Shown here: positions 17,612-28,567 of the stretch, piece after piece
Position numbering within the stretch: position 1 is the stretch's first letter
Layout of the letters: the number at the start of each line of letters is the position of its first letter
Source of the DNA: Emiliania huxleyi CCMP1516
Lineage: Eukaryota; Haptophyta; Isochrysidales; Noelaerhabdaceae
DNA: 64,000 bases
NCBI RefSeq assembly: GCF_000372725.1
Contig: NW_005201851.1
Location: 56,735-120,734, forward strand
Reading direction: 5' to 3'
Translations under genes and position numbers: made by a program
The notes under the pieces: model-generated
Told to the model about the DNA's origin: nothing
What the model saw: only the letters and a program-made list of their open reading frames with translations
Databases searched by the model: none

Positions 17612-18400
17612 GATTCTGAAAACCAATGGTTTTGCGAATCTATTTTGGCGCGAAACCGAAAAAGAAAAGACTGATAGCGAAAAGAGAGAAGAGCGAAAAA
17701 AGAAAACGTACTGCCAGTCGAAGGCGAGCCGAACAGGCGTGTCCCGTGTCCGAACCCAAACAAAACAAATCCCACGAAAAACAAATTTCTTTGTTTTTTG
17801 TCCGTTTGGGAGTTTTGTCCGTTTGGTGTGCACCAGATCCCCGTTTTTGTGATTTGGTAATGCTTTGTTCTTCCCGCCCTGCTGCAACCGTCTATTTCTT
17901 TTTCGAAAAGAAAAGTCCCGACGGAGGTCCCTCGCCCGATTCTGGGCGTATAGGGCACGCTCAACCCCACGCGCCATCACCCTCTCCCCGCCCCCCTCGT
18001 CTTTCAATTTTTCAACCCCCCCCCCCCCCCCCCCTCCCCTCACCCCACGGCGTTTTATTTTTCGCTTCATCCCCCCCGGTTTGGGTCGGTTTGGGGTCAT
18101 CATGCCGAAATCGGGGGGTGGCAAAACCACTCCCCGATTTGGGGCGAATGAAATTGCCCGCCGGCGCCGCCTTTCAGAGCCGCCGTACCCTGGAAGCCCG
18201 GCGAAGCCCTGCTGGGGAAGACAAAAGAATTTGCTGATTTACGGTCGGTTGGAATCAGTCCAGCCCGTTTTATTTATTTATTTATTCAGTCCAGAGAATC
18301 TCTTTTTCTCAGTCGCTCTCTCCACTTCCGCCGTCTTTTTCATTTTTCTTTTCGTTTTCGCGCCAAAATAGATTCTGTTTACCAATTGGTAAACAGAATC
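17612..18400. mobile_element. Palindrome-ended inverted-repeat element
   Basis: About 789 bp. The left end is a near-palindrome at 17,612-17,640 followed by TATTTTGGCGCGAAA. The right end is that sequence inverted (TTTCGCGCCAAAATA at about 18,356-18,370) followed by a perfect 30-bp palindrome at 18,371-18,400 (GATTCTGTTTACCAA and its mirror). The interior is C- and T-rich without a credible gene; a C run lies at about 18,017-18,034. It looks like a non-autonomous DNA element. Confidence 0.78.
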
Positions 18401-19389
18401 GGAAAACAAGAAATTCGACGCCGGGAGTCGGCTGCGGTCGAGTCAGAGAGAGGCCGAGAGCCAAGTGGGAGAGCTGGCTCACGGCGAAGTGTCTGCAGCG
18501 GCCCACGTAGCATCCTCGAGGCTCCGTCTCTGGGCGCCAGCGAACGCGAGCAGTTGCAGCCGCCGCTGCGACCGGCGTGTGCTGGCCCTGACGAGCGGTC
18601 TTCGCCGCGGCTCAGTGTCGACCCACACACTCTCTGGCACGGCGAGGCGCACAGCGGACTGCTCGCCGCCGCACTCAGGCGGCCGACGGCCCTCCACCCC
18701 CCTCTCGCCCGACCCTCACACCGTCCGACGCCCGCCACAGGCGCCACTGCTCAATAAGCCGCCGCCGCTCTCCCCGTCGCGCTCGCCTTCAGGGAGGAGA
18801 TTCGACGCCAAGCTCGAGGCACTGCGGCGGGGCGTGCTGCTCTCCGCGCTCGCGCTTTGACTACGGCGCGGAGCGACCGGTTTCGCCGACGAATGCGTCA
18901 CACACACATACACATGGACGATCACCCGTCTGTCGGTGCTAGTCTCTGTCGGTGTCGCGTTTCGTAAAATGAGCCGGGAAGAGCTTTTGACGACGGAGTC
19001 TGTGAGCTCTGTGTAGTCCGGCCCAATCGTCTTGTCTTGCGAGCGAGCGGACCCACACAGAGACATGAATGGCAATCACACGGAATCTCACACACGTGTG
19101 GCTGTCAGCTGTCACGTGTCACGAGCCCGAACTCGCTCTGCCTCTGTGTGTCCTCTCGAGCGCACATCAACGTGTGCGGACGGGCAGCCCCGGCTTTTGC
19201 AGTCCCGAGTCAGCACACTCAGGCAGAGCGACTGTGTACGACGGGGGCGCAGCACAGCGGCGGCCGCCCCACTCGAGAGAGGCACGACCGCCGCTGTGCT
19301 GCCCGGCGCGTGCCAACGGAGTGGGCGGCGGGCGGCGGCGCGGCACGCAGGGGCAGCTCATGTGTGTGTGGGTGTGTGGGTGGTGCGTG
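18401..19389. other. GC-rich stretch, no gene recognised
   Basis: Several overlapping frames are open but none shows a domain, signal or consistent composition. It may hold exons of an unrecognised gene whose introns are the CTCGG arrays that follow. Confidence 0.35.
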
Positions 19390-19805
19390 TGGGTCTAACC
19401 TCGGGTGATCTCGCGCAGGACTCGTCCCGAGCTTCGCGCGCCTCATCTCGGTGATCTCGGCTGATCTCGGCTGATCTCGCGCATGGGGACTGATCTCGGG
19501 TAATCTCGGGTAATCTCGGCTCATCGAGCTCGGGTAATCTCGGCTATCACGATCTCGGGTAATCTCAGCTCATCACAGTCTCGGGTAATCTCGCGTCATC
19601 TCGGCTCATCGCGATCTCGGGGATCTCGGCAGATCTCGGCGCGTACAAGACACTGACCGCACTGCTCGCGCCGTCTCTCGGCGCCATCTCTCACCCCGCT
19701 CGCGGACACGCCGTTGGCTGTTGATCTCGATGCATCAAGACGATCTCGAGCAATCTCGGCGAACCTCGGCGAACATCGACAGGTCTCGGCTAATCTCGCT
19801 CCACG
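19390..19805. repeat. CTCGGGTAAT / CTCGGCTGAT minisatellites
   Basis: Clusters of 10-bp units (ATCTCGGGTA, ATCTCGGCTG) interspersed with short unique stretches, the same type of unit seen inside introns of the neighbouring genes. No flanking exons were identified. Confidence 0.75.
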
Positions 19806-19877
19806 GACGAGGCGACTACTGATTAATTAACTAATTCGAGGGGCTATCAGCCAATCGATGAATCCATATCTCTGTGA

Positions 19878-20424
19878 GCGGGAGAGAGGGGAGGGGAGAG
19901 GAGAGAGGGGAGGAGGAGGAGAGGCGAGGAGAAGCGAGGCGAGGCGAGGAGAGGCGAGGAGAGGAGAAGAGAGGCGAGGCGAGGAGAGGAGAAGCGAGGA
20001 GAGGAGAGGCGAGGAGAGGAGAAGAGAGGAGAGGCGAGGCGAGGAGAGGAGAGGCGAGGAGGAGGAGAGGAGAGGAGAGGCGAGGCGAGGAGAGGAGAGG
20101 AGAAGAGAGGCGAGGCGAGGAGAGGAGAGGCGAGGCGAGGCGAGGAGAGGAGAGGAGAAGAGAGGCGAGGCGAGGAGAGGAGAAGAGAGGCGAGGCGAGG
20201 AGAGGAGAGGCGAGGCGAGGAGAGGAGAGGCGAGGAGAGGCGAGGCGAGGAGAAGCGAGGAGAGGCGAGGAGAGGAGAGGAGAGGCGAGGCGAGGAGAGG
20301 AGAAGCGAGGCGAGGAGAGGCGAGGAGAGGAGAGGAGAGGAGAGGCGAGGAGAGGCGAGGAGAGGAGAAGAGAGGCGAGGCGAGGAGAGGAGAAGAGAGG
20401 CGAGGCGAGGAGAGGAGAATCCTA
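19878..20424. repeat. GAGGA/GAGGC/GAAGC pentamer satellite
   Basis: About 545 bp of purine-only 5-bp units with C interruptions. It directly abuts the start of the duplicated block at 20,420, so it probably marks the duplication breakpoint. Confidence 0.9.
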
Positions 20425-23400
20425 GCGACCTCGAGCAATCTCGAGTAATCTCGGGGGTTCTCGAGTCATCTCGGGCGATCTCGGGTACTCTCGGGTACTC
20501 TGGGGTACTCTGGGGTACTCTGGGGGGACTCTCAGTGAGCACACCTTCGCGTCGGGCACGCGGCGAGGGATGGGGCGCGAGGCTGCGGGCTCGAGCGATG
20601 CGGCTGCGACGACGACGCACGAGCCGCTGTCGAGATGCACCTGTTCACAGCTGCAGGTGTGAAGAGACGCCGTTCACACTCACAGAGCCGCTGCCGGCCT
20701 CCGCAACGCCTTGAAGCTGCCGTCGGCCGCGCCGTCCTCAGCGGCCACGCCCAGCGCGCCCCCCCAGACCGGGTGCGCGTCTGTGGCGACGCGCACGCGC
20801 ATTCCGCCGAGGAGGGCGTCGCCACCCACCACGTCGGCGGCAAAGGGCTGGCAGACGCCCCAGCGAGGAGGACCGGAGGAGGTCGCGCCATCCCCGGCGG
20901 CGGCGGCGGGTGGGGCAGCCGCCGCTGCGGCCGACGAGCCTCCTCCTCCTCCACCACCTCCTCCTCCGCCCCCGCCCCCCCTCCTGCCGCCGATGCCGCC
21001 GCCGCCGCCGCCGATGCCGCCGCCGCCCCTCCCTCCTGGCTGGGGCTGGGACCCGCCGGCCGAAGAGGCGGGGGAGTCGGGCTCGCGGGCTAGCGCCAGG
21101 GCGTCGGGGTGCTGGTGCCTAGGGAACAAAGAAAGGCGGTCCGGCACGGCTTCCTTTTAGGCGCCGCCACGCGAGTCGGGGTGGTGGTGCTTGCGCAGCA
21201 CGTCCGTCCTCGCCCCGTCGGCAGAGAGGATCTTGGAGCACTGCCCGACCCACTCCTGCGCGACGAGATGTGGGGAGATGTGGGGAGGTGTGGGGAGATG
21301 TGGGGAGATATGGGGAGATACGGGGAGATATGGGACCCCTCCTGCGCGACGAGATATGGGGAGATGTGGGGAGATGTGGGGAGATAGGGGGAGATGTGGG
21401 GAGATATGGGGAGATGTGGGGAGGTGTGGGGAGATATGGGGAGATGTGGGGAGATATGGGGAGATATGGGGAGATGTGGGAAGGTGTGGGGAGATGTGGG
21501 GAAATATGGGGAGATGTGGGGAGGTGTGGGGAGATATGGGGAGATGTGGGGAGTCTGCTGCGGAGATATGGGGAGATGTGGGGAGGTGTGGGGAGATGTG
21601 GGGAGGTGTGGGGAGAGATGGGGAGATGTGGGGAGTCTGCTGCGGAGATATGGGACCCCGCTCCTGCGTGACGAGCCGCGGCCACTTGTCCTTCGGCAGG
21701 GTGGCCAGGAAGACCAGATCCTTAGCGCGGCGGGGCGACTCGAGTGAAACGTGCGTCGCCTAATCAGTTGATTAACCCATCTCCAGGTACTCGGTCAACG
21801 GCGGCGGGTCGACTCGAGTGCAGCGTGCGATCGCCTCGTGCACTCCGCCCACCACCGCCCCGCCGCCGCGCCGCACCACCTCCTCCTGCACCTGCTTGCG
21901 CAGCCGCGTCGCCACGAGGAGCCGCACGCCGCGGAAGATGGTCTGCCTCGTGCGCGGCTCCTCAGAGCACCACTCCGCCTCCTCCGCCTCCGCCTCCGCC
22001 TCCGCCTCCGCCCCCCCCACCCCCGCCTCCGCCCCCCCCACCCCCGCCTCCGCCCCCGCCCCCGTCCGCTCCCCCGCCCGCGGCTGCGCCCGCCTCTCCG
22101 CCCGCCCCGCTGCCGCGGCCGAGTGCGCGGCGGGCGGAGGCGCGGCGATGGCGCAGAGCCCTCCCTGCCCCGGCCCACACGCGCGCTCAAAGGCGGCCAC
22201 ATTGCCCGCATCCGACCCCTTCGGCTCGAGGATGGCAAAGGCAACCTGCGCGAACGCGCCGCGGAACTCGCCCGAGGCGAGCGCCGCGGCGAAGAGGGGC
22301 GCCACCTTGTGTCACGGCTGGAGGTGAAAAGAGAGATCGCTCACACACCGCGCACCGCGGCGAAGGGGGGGAGGGGGCGAGGTGTCAGGGAGAGAGTCTA
22401 AGGGGTGGCCTACCCGATGGCGGTCCGCCCTCCACCCACCTCCCCGCGCGGAGCCGCTCCGGGGCGACCCGAGCGCCCTGCGACCAACCCGCGTCCCTAC
22501 GATCTTTCAACAGCAGAGAGCAGGGCGGCGCCACCTTGTCGGGCGGGTTGCCAAACGCGCCGCAACCAAAGGCGCCGAGCACGAGGCCATCGCACCTACG
22601 TTAGTTGATTACAATCTGAATTGAGACTGCCCCTCAGTTCCTCTCCGAGCTCGAGGCCGTCGCACCTATTAATGAATCACAATGTTGATTAATCCTGTCC
22701 ATCAGTTCATCTCCGAGCTCGAGGCCGTCCGCTCCTCTGCTCTCTCGCCGCGTGCAGCACGGCCCGCAGCCGCGCGCGCACCGTCGCCTCCCACGCCTCC
22801 GAGCCCGCGACCAGACTCGAGCGGCCTCGCCCGCCGCGGAGGTTTGGCATCGCCGCAGAGACGACGTCGACGAGGAGGGGCGGGTGCCTGCGCGGGAGAG
22901 GTGGGGAGGGGTGGGGAGGGGTGGGGAGGGGTGGGGAGGGGTGGGGAGGGGTGGGGAGGTGTGGGGAGGTGTGGGGAGGTGTGGGGAGGTGTGGGGAGGT
23001 GTGGGGAGAGGTGGGGAGAGGTGGGGAGAGGTGGGGAGAGGTGGGGAGAGGTAGGCAGAGGTGGGGAGAGGTGGGGAGAGATGGGGAGAGATGGGGAGAG
23101 ATGGGGAGAGGGGGGGAGAGATGGGGTGATGTGGGGAGATGTGGGGAGGGAGGGGTGGGGGCCGCCTGCGCGGTGCATACGCCGGCATCGGGGCGGGAGG
23201 ACGGTCTTGTGCAGAGTCTCCACAGTACCGCGTGAGCACGAGGGCTGCAAATACAGTGAATACCGCTGAGAGGTGGGGAGCGGGCACAGCAGAGGGCGTG
23301 TCCTCAAGAGCGCGGGCTGGACTACAAGACTACGTACACTGCTTGCTTCTAGATCGGGTGCTCGAGAGCGTACGATCCGGCAGAGCGGCAGAGCAACGTC

Positions 23401-26400
23401 TGCGTGTAGAAGGCGACACGCTCCCCCATCGGGTAGCGCAGCCGCAGCAGCGACGGGTGCAGCCGCGGCATCAGCCGGCACAAGTCCTCCTCCTACGAAC
23501 TAGCGGTGAACGAACGGATCAACAATGAACAAGTAGGTTCGGTACCGGCACAGGTCCTCCTCCTGCGCGCGCGCGCCCGTCAGGTAGCCTCCGCCGGCGT
23601 GGTGCGCCTATGAGACCGCGCGACTCGCCACTCCCACTCCCTCTCTCACGAGCCAGCCTCCCTCCGCCCCTTTGTGCACGTTCGCAAAGTTGAGCGCGGC
23701 GACGCGCCCCGAGCCGACCCGCGCAGTCATCAGCCGCAGCGCCGTCGCCGTGTCCACGCGAGCCACGCACACTCTCGTCGAGCCGTGCCGCGGCGGGAGC
23801 GGCCGCCTGTTCACAGCTCGAGGTGTGAACAGCGCCTCCTCACGGGCCGTCGCATCATGCGGCGGCGGCAAGTCCGCCCTGCGCTTGCGGGCGCGGCGAT
23901 CGCGCGGTTGACGGCGCCTCGCGGCAGCGCCAAGCTGTGCTCCTGGCCGGCGGCGTCGGTGTACCGCCCCGCCTCGACGAGCCGGCCTGTTCACAGCCTT
24001 CTTTTCCTCGGGGGGGGCGTCGCGTGTTTTTTTCCCCAACCGCCTCGACGAGCCGGCCGTTCTCGGCGGCGATTCGAGCGAGCTGCGCCTTGTCCCGCAA
24101 CCGTCAACAGACAAGTAACTATTGGCTAAATGCCCTGTTAACCCTCCATGAGGAACCCTCCTCAACACTCGTAGCTGCGTCAGCTACTCAGCCACTAACT
24201 CTCGCTGCGCCTTGTCCCGCACAGAAGCGCCGCGGACTGCCGCCTCCTCCAGCTCGCGCCGCAGCACGCCGTCCCACACGAAAGCATGCGCCGCCCTCGC
24301 CGACGAAGCCTCGCCCCCGCCACAACCCCCGCCGCAGCCCCCGCCGCAGCCCCCGCCGCCGCCCCCGCCGTCACCCCTGCCGCCACCGCCACCACCGCCG
24401 CCGTCGTTAGAGGAGGAGGCGCCGGCGCCGCCGAGGTAGCAGGCCACCAAAGCACCGCCGCTGCGGCTCTGAGACGGCGGGGAAGCGAAGCCCTAAGAAA
24501 ACGAAACACAAGAGACTGCTGTGAAGAGGGTCTCCGTGGTGCGCTGGGGAGCAGGCGCCGTGTCGCGCCTATGAATGAGAAAAGAAACATGCCTGCCAAA
24601 GAGTCAAAATGGTGCGCTGGGGAGCAGGCGCCGTGTCGCGCCTCCGGGCCGCCGCCGCCGCCGCCGGCCGTAAGGCACGCGACTAAGGCCCTGGCCGCCG
24701 CCGACGGTGCCTCCGAGGCAACAGCCGCCGCGGCAGCACCCTCCGCCTCCGCCGCTTCCTCCGCCGCTTCCTTCGCCGCAGCCGCCAAACGGCTGCCTCC
24801 TCCGCTGCTGCCACCTAGCTGCGGCTGCGGCTGTTGCGGCTGCTGCTGCTGCTGCTGCTGCTGCTGCAGCGGCTGCTGCTGCAGTGGTTGCTGCGGCGGC
24901 GGCGGCGGCGGCTGCTGCTGCTCTGCCCCGGCCGCCGGCTCGAACCGGTACACGAGCAGCCCGCAAGAGTGCTCCCGGCCTCTGCTCTCCGCCTACGCAC
25001 TCGCTCGATCAATGAGAGCGATGGACCGAGCAGCGAGATGCACCCCGCCCGCTCCTCACCGCCGCCGCCCCCCCCTCCTCCAACCGCCACCACTCGCCTC
25101 CTCCTTCCTCGGCGTCCGCGTCCGCGGCGGCGCGCCCCTGCTGCAGCAGCCGGCGGGCGAGCAGCTTGACGAACCGACTTTTGGGCGGATGGATGCCTGA
25201 TGAAGTGTGTAATGGTCAGCAGACTGTCAACGGCGGCGGGTTGGCTTGGGCGGGCGGATGCCTGATGAAGTGTGTAATGGTCCTTAGACTGTCAACGGCG
25301 GCGGGTTGGCTTGGGCGGGCGGACGCCGATGCGGGGCCTGGCGCCACCGGAGCACCGCTGCACCGCGTCGCCCTTCCGCCACGGAGGCGCCACCGCCCTC
25401 GCCGCCGGCCACCTGGTTCATAGATGCGAACGCTTCAGTCCGTCGAGTTCACCTCACTCGGGGCCACAGCCCTCGCCGCCGCCCCACCACTCCATCAGGT
25501 CGACCTCCTGCGGCTCGCCTGTTCACACCCCAGAGCTGTGAAGAGAGGCTCCCGCTCACCACTCGATCACGCCCACCCGGCACACCCGGCCGCGTGCGCG
25601 CTAAAGAGCGTCCTCCGCCGCTCGCCTCGGCGAGCCCCTCCCATGCCTCCGCCGCGAAGGCGCGAAGTGTCTTTGCGCCGCTGCTGTTGCACATGCCGAC
25701 GCCCAAGTCCACACACCCCTCCAGCGAGGCGGGCGGCACGCACAGGCCCGTCTCCTAAGACACGAAACACTCGGACGCGTGCAAGAAGGCGCGGATCTCA
25801 GGGTACGGCACACCGACTCCCCGTCTCCTCGGCAAACTCGCGTACAGCCGCCGCCAGCTCGCTGCCGTCGCTCGCCTGCTGGCCGAGATTGGCCGAGATC
25901 AGCGCCCAGATTGGCCGAGATTGGCCAGCTCGCCGCGCCCCCCTCGCATGGATGTGCCCTTCGGCAAATCTCGGCAACTCTCGGCAACTCTCGGCTGCCT
26001 CTCGGCGCATCTCGGCGCCTCTCGGCGCCTCTCGGCTCATCTCGGCCTCCTCTCGGCTCATCTCGGCGCAACTCGGCGCATCTCGGCGCATCTCGGCGCA
26101 ACTCGGCGCATCTCGGCGCATCTCGGCGCATCTCGGCCTCCTCTCGGCGCCTCTCGGCTCCTCTCGCCTCGAGGTGTCCCTTGGGGAAGCCCCAGAGCCC
26201 GCTCTGTGCACCGTACCAGTCGGCATCTCCCCTCCCCGCCGGCACCGCTGTGCGCACCACGAGCACTTGCAGCCGCGACAGCGGCGGCGGCAGCCGCTGC
26301 GGCGGCGGCGGCGGCTGCGGTGGCGGCGGCTGCAGTGGTGGCGGCGCACGGCTGGCAATCTGCTGTTTGGGCTCGGCCTCCGCCTCTGCGCCTCCCGCCG

Positions 26401-27001
26401 GCTCGGCAGCGGCCGCAGCGCGACCGCCGTCGGCGGGGAGAGGCACCAGCCACGCCTATGAATTATTAAGCAAGCCCTTTAAAATGAAGACGCCGCCGTC
26501 GGTTGTGGAAGAGGGTCGTCATGCCATCTTCTTGGCGGCGGCGGCGGCAGAGCCACCTCCGCGCGTCTCCTGGCCGCTGTCGTCGAAGCGGAGAGTCCAA
26601 CCGCACCACCCGCGGACGTGCTCGTCCGCCAGCGCCGCGCGCGCCTCCTCCGCGTTCCGCCAGGACGCAAACAGCAGCGGCGCGTCCGCCGCCTCACCGG
26701 GAAGAGAAAACGGTGCGTTGCCCTGGTCTGGCTCGACACGGACCGCAACGTCGCGCGCTAGTTGGCGGCCGTTGAGGTAGGTCCGATTCGTCGCCGAGAG
26801 GTGCGTGACGTAGACGGCGCCGGCCGCGTCTCGCTCGAGCCGGATGTGCTTCCTCGAGAGATGCGGATTGCACGGCGCAGTGACGTCACCCTCGCGGCCG
26901 ATGACGACCGTCGGACTGCAGAGCGGGACGGGAGCTCCGCACAGCGGGTTGTGAGGCACGAGAACTCCCCACCGATCGTGCTCGCGATCGCGCTTCGGCA
27001 T
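20420..27001 (-). CDS. FHA-Nudix-PARG protein, copy 2, lacking ligase
   Basis: Near-identical in sequence and exon order to 9932-16,240: start ATG at 27,001-26,999 (MPKRDREHDRWG), FHA exon (GREGD, HLSRKH, NRTYLNG), Nudix halves at about 26,180 and 25,830, PARG module at about 22,170-24,230 including GGGYLTGARAQEE, and the Gly-rich linker up to RRVPDAK. Homology stops at the intron that precedes the ligase in copy 1; the pentamer satellite lies beyond. The protein therefore keeps phosphopeptide binding, Nudix and PARG functions but not ligation. No 3' exon or polyadenylation signal was found, so it may be a truncated gene. Differences from copy 1 are mostly in intronic arrays, one missing insertion (12,611 site) and one extra intron unit (22,645-22,729). 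Confidence 0.68.
21253..21678 (-). repeat. Expanded GGGGAGATGT intron array, copy 2
   Basis: Roughly 35-40 units of 10 bp (GATGTGGGGA, GATATGGGGA), with CTCCTGCGCGACGAGAT duplicated again inside the array (about 21,339-21,356), against about seven units in copy 1. Confidence 0.88.
22575..22729 (-). repeat. Two tandem intron units where copy 1 has one
   Basis: The 17-bp exon piece CCGAGCNCGAGGCCNTC occurs at 22,575, 22,645 and 22,713 (periods 70 and 68). The two intervening cores are related but diverged. Copy 1 has two exon pieces and one core (11,766-11,852). Confidence 0.88.
22899..23155 (-). repeat. GGGGAGGGGT/GGGGAGAGGT intron array, copy 2
   Basis: About 25 units of 10 bp in homogeneous blocks of each variant, a sign of recent unit-by-unit expansion. 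Confidence 0.85.
25190..25325 (-). repeat. 65-bp exon-intron units, copy 2
   Basis: Two to three units of the array described at 14,186-14,525. Confidence 0.8.
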
Positions 27002-27717
27002 GAGGTGCACCGGCGAGAGAGGCAAAGCGATCAACCCGCCAAGAAAAAGAATTGCTCCACGCCGGGCCACGAGGAGAAGAAGGTGGTTCCGGGCCAGCGA
27101 GATTGCTAGAGGTGGAGCAAGGCTGCTCTAGCCTCGCATCTTACTTCCTGCCCAGTCACTCTGTTGTTTGTTGTGCCTTTGTTTGTTTCTCTTGCGGACT
27201 CGGGCCCGGTGCTTCGACGCAGCACAGTGAGGGCCCAACTTCAGAATCGTGCTTTTTTGGGTTAGGGACGAGCGCGAAGGACCGATTGCGGTGAAGGACC
27301 GCAGGTTAGGGACCGATCGCCGCCGCTCACGCCATGCCGGTCGAAACATCTTGCTTTTTCAATTCTAAGAAAGAAAACACACAACCCAAGGGAGGGATGG
27401 GAGAACGGCACGCCGCCACCACACAGGGATTTTAAGGAGAGGAGTGTGATGCGCTAGCCGTCGCCCACCCTGGGGAGTCTGCCTCTTCGTATCTCTTTTC
27501 GCAGTCTCTCGCCGCTTCTCGCTGCAACCTTCATGCCACCTCGCGGCCGTCCCACTCTCGTCGGTCTCTCCCTTGTCACTTCCTCCTCTGTCGCGTCGTT
27601 CTCTTCTGCCTCGTCCTGCGACGCCGCCGCCTGCCGGTCCCTTGTTCTCGCGGCTTCTTTTTCACTTCTCTTTTGGAAAGGAGTGAATGTCGAATTCTTT
27701 TTTTTGCGCGGCCCGCC
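27002..27717. promoter_or_regulatory. Divergent intergenic region
   Basis: About 716 bp between the start of gene copy 2 (minus) and the membrane-protein gene (plus), so probably a shared promoter region. An AAAAAGAATT motif is at 27,043. No TATA box was recognised and there is no convincing frame inside. Confidence 0.4.
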
Positions 27718-28520
27718 ATGCCGCCGCGCAAGAGCGGTAACAAGTCCCCCGCGTCCTCTTCGGGCGTCACCACCCGGCGTCGCAGCAAAGCGGCGGCGGA
27801 CGCAGCGGCTGCGGCTGCCGCCGGTCCCAAGTCGGCACCCGCAGCGCCTCGTGTCCGCACCAGGGCAGGCCGACAGCCGGCGTCTCCGCCGCCACCGGAA
27901 GTCCGCGCTGCTGCCGACGCGCCTGCCGCGGCGGAGGTGCCGGAGGCGACGCAGGCGGCCGCTCCGCCGCCCGCCGGCGCGTCCGCCTCCACCGCCGTCA
28001 AGCGGCCGTGCCTCCGCCGCTCGCTGCTCGCCCTCCTCGCTGGAGCGCTGATTTGCGGCTGCCTCGTCGGGTGTGCTGCGGCCGCCGACGGCGGCGCGTC
28101 GGCGGCGGTCTCGCCGGGCGCAGCACAGCAGGCGCTGCCGCAGCTGCGCAGCGCTGCCGCTGCCGTCGCCGTAGCCCTTCGCCGGACGGCCGCCGGTGCA
28201 CTACCGTTGGATAAAGCAGCGAGGCGAGACGAGAGGCGGGCAGTCTTTTCACAGCATCGGGGTGTGAAGCAGGCGTGGCGCAGCTGGCGGCGAGGCTGGC
28301 CGCGCAGCTCGTCCCGCTCGCCCCCGCCATCGCGCTGGGAGCGGCGGCGGTAGCCGCGAGAGGCCTTGAGCGGGCGGGCATAGCGGCCAAACCTCGAGGC
28401 CAGCCGAGATTTGGCGAGATCAGGCGAGATTGGCCGCGAGAGTAGGCGGGGTCGCCGCCACAGCTGACATGGACTGCCGGCCTGGCCCTGCTGGCCCTCG
28501 CCATGGCCCTGGCCCATCGG

Positions 28521-28567
<47 letters not shown>

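Noticed and set aside
17321-18130. 270-codon minus frame
   Set aside because: It spans a TIR-like element and homopolymers, and its composition changes abruptly; no domain.
19878-20424. Long Arg/Glu- and Ser/Pro/Leu-rich frames
   Set aside because: Pure translations of the purine pentamer satellite.
21253-23160. Telomere- or centromere-type repeats
   Set aside because: The GGGGAGATGT units lie between exons of a gene and are flanked by duplicated exon sequence, so they are intronic minisatellites.
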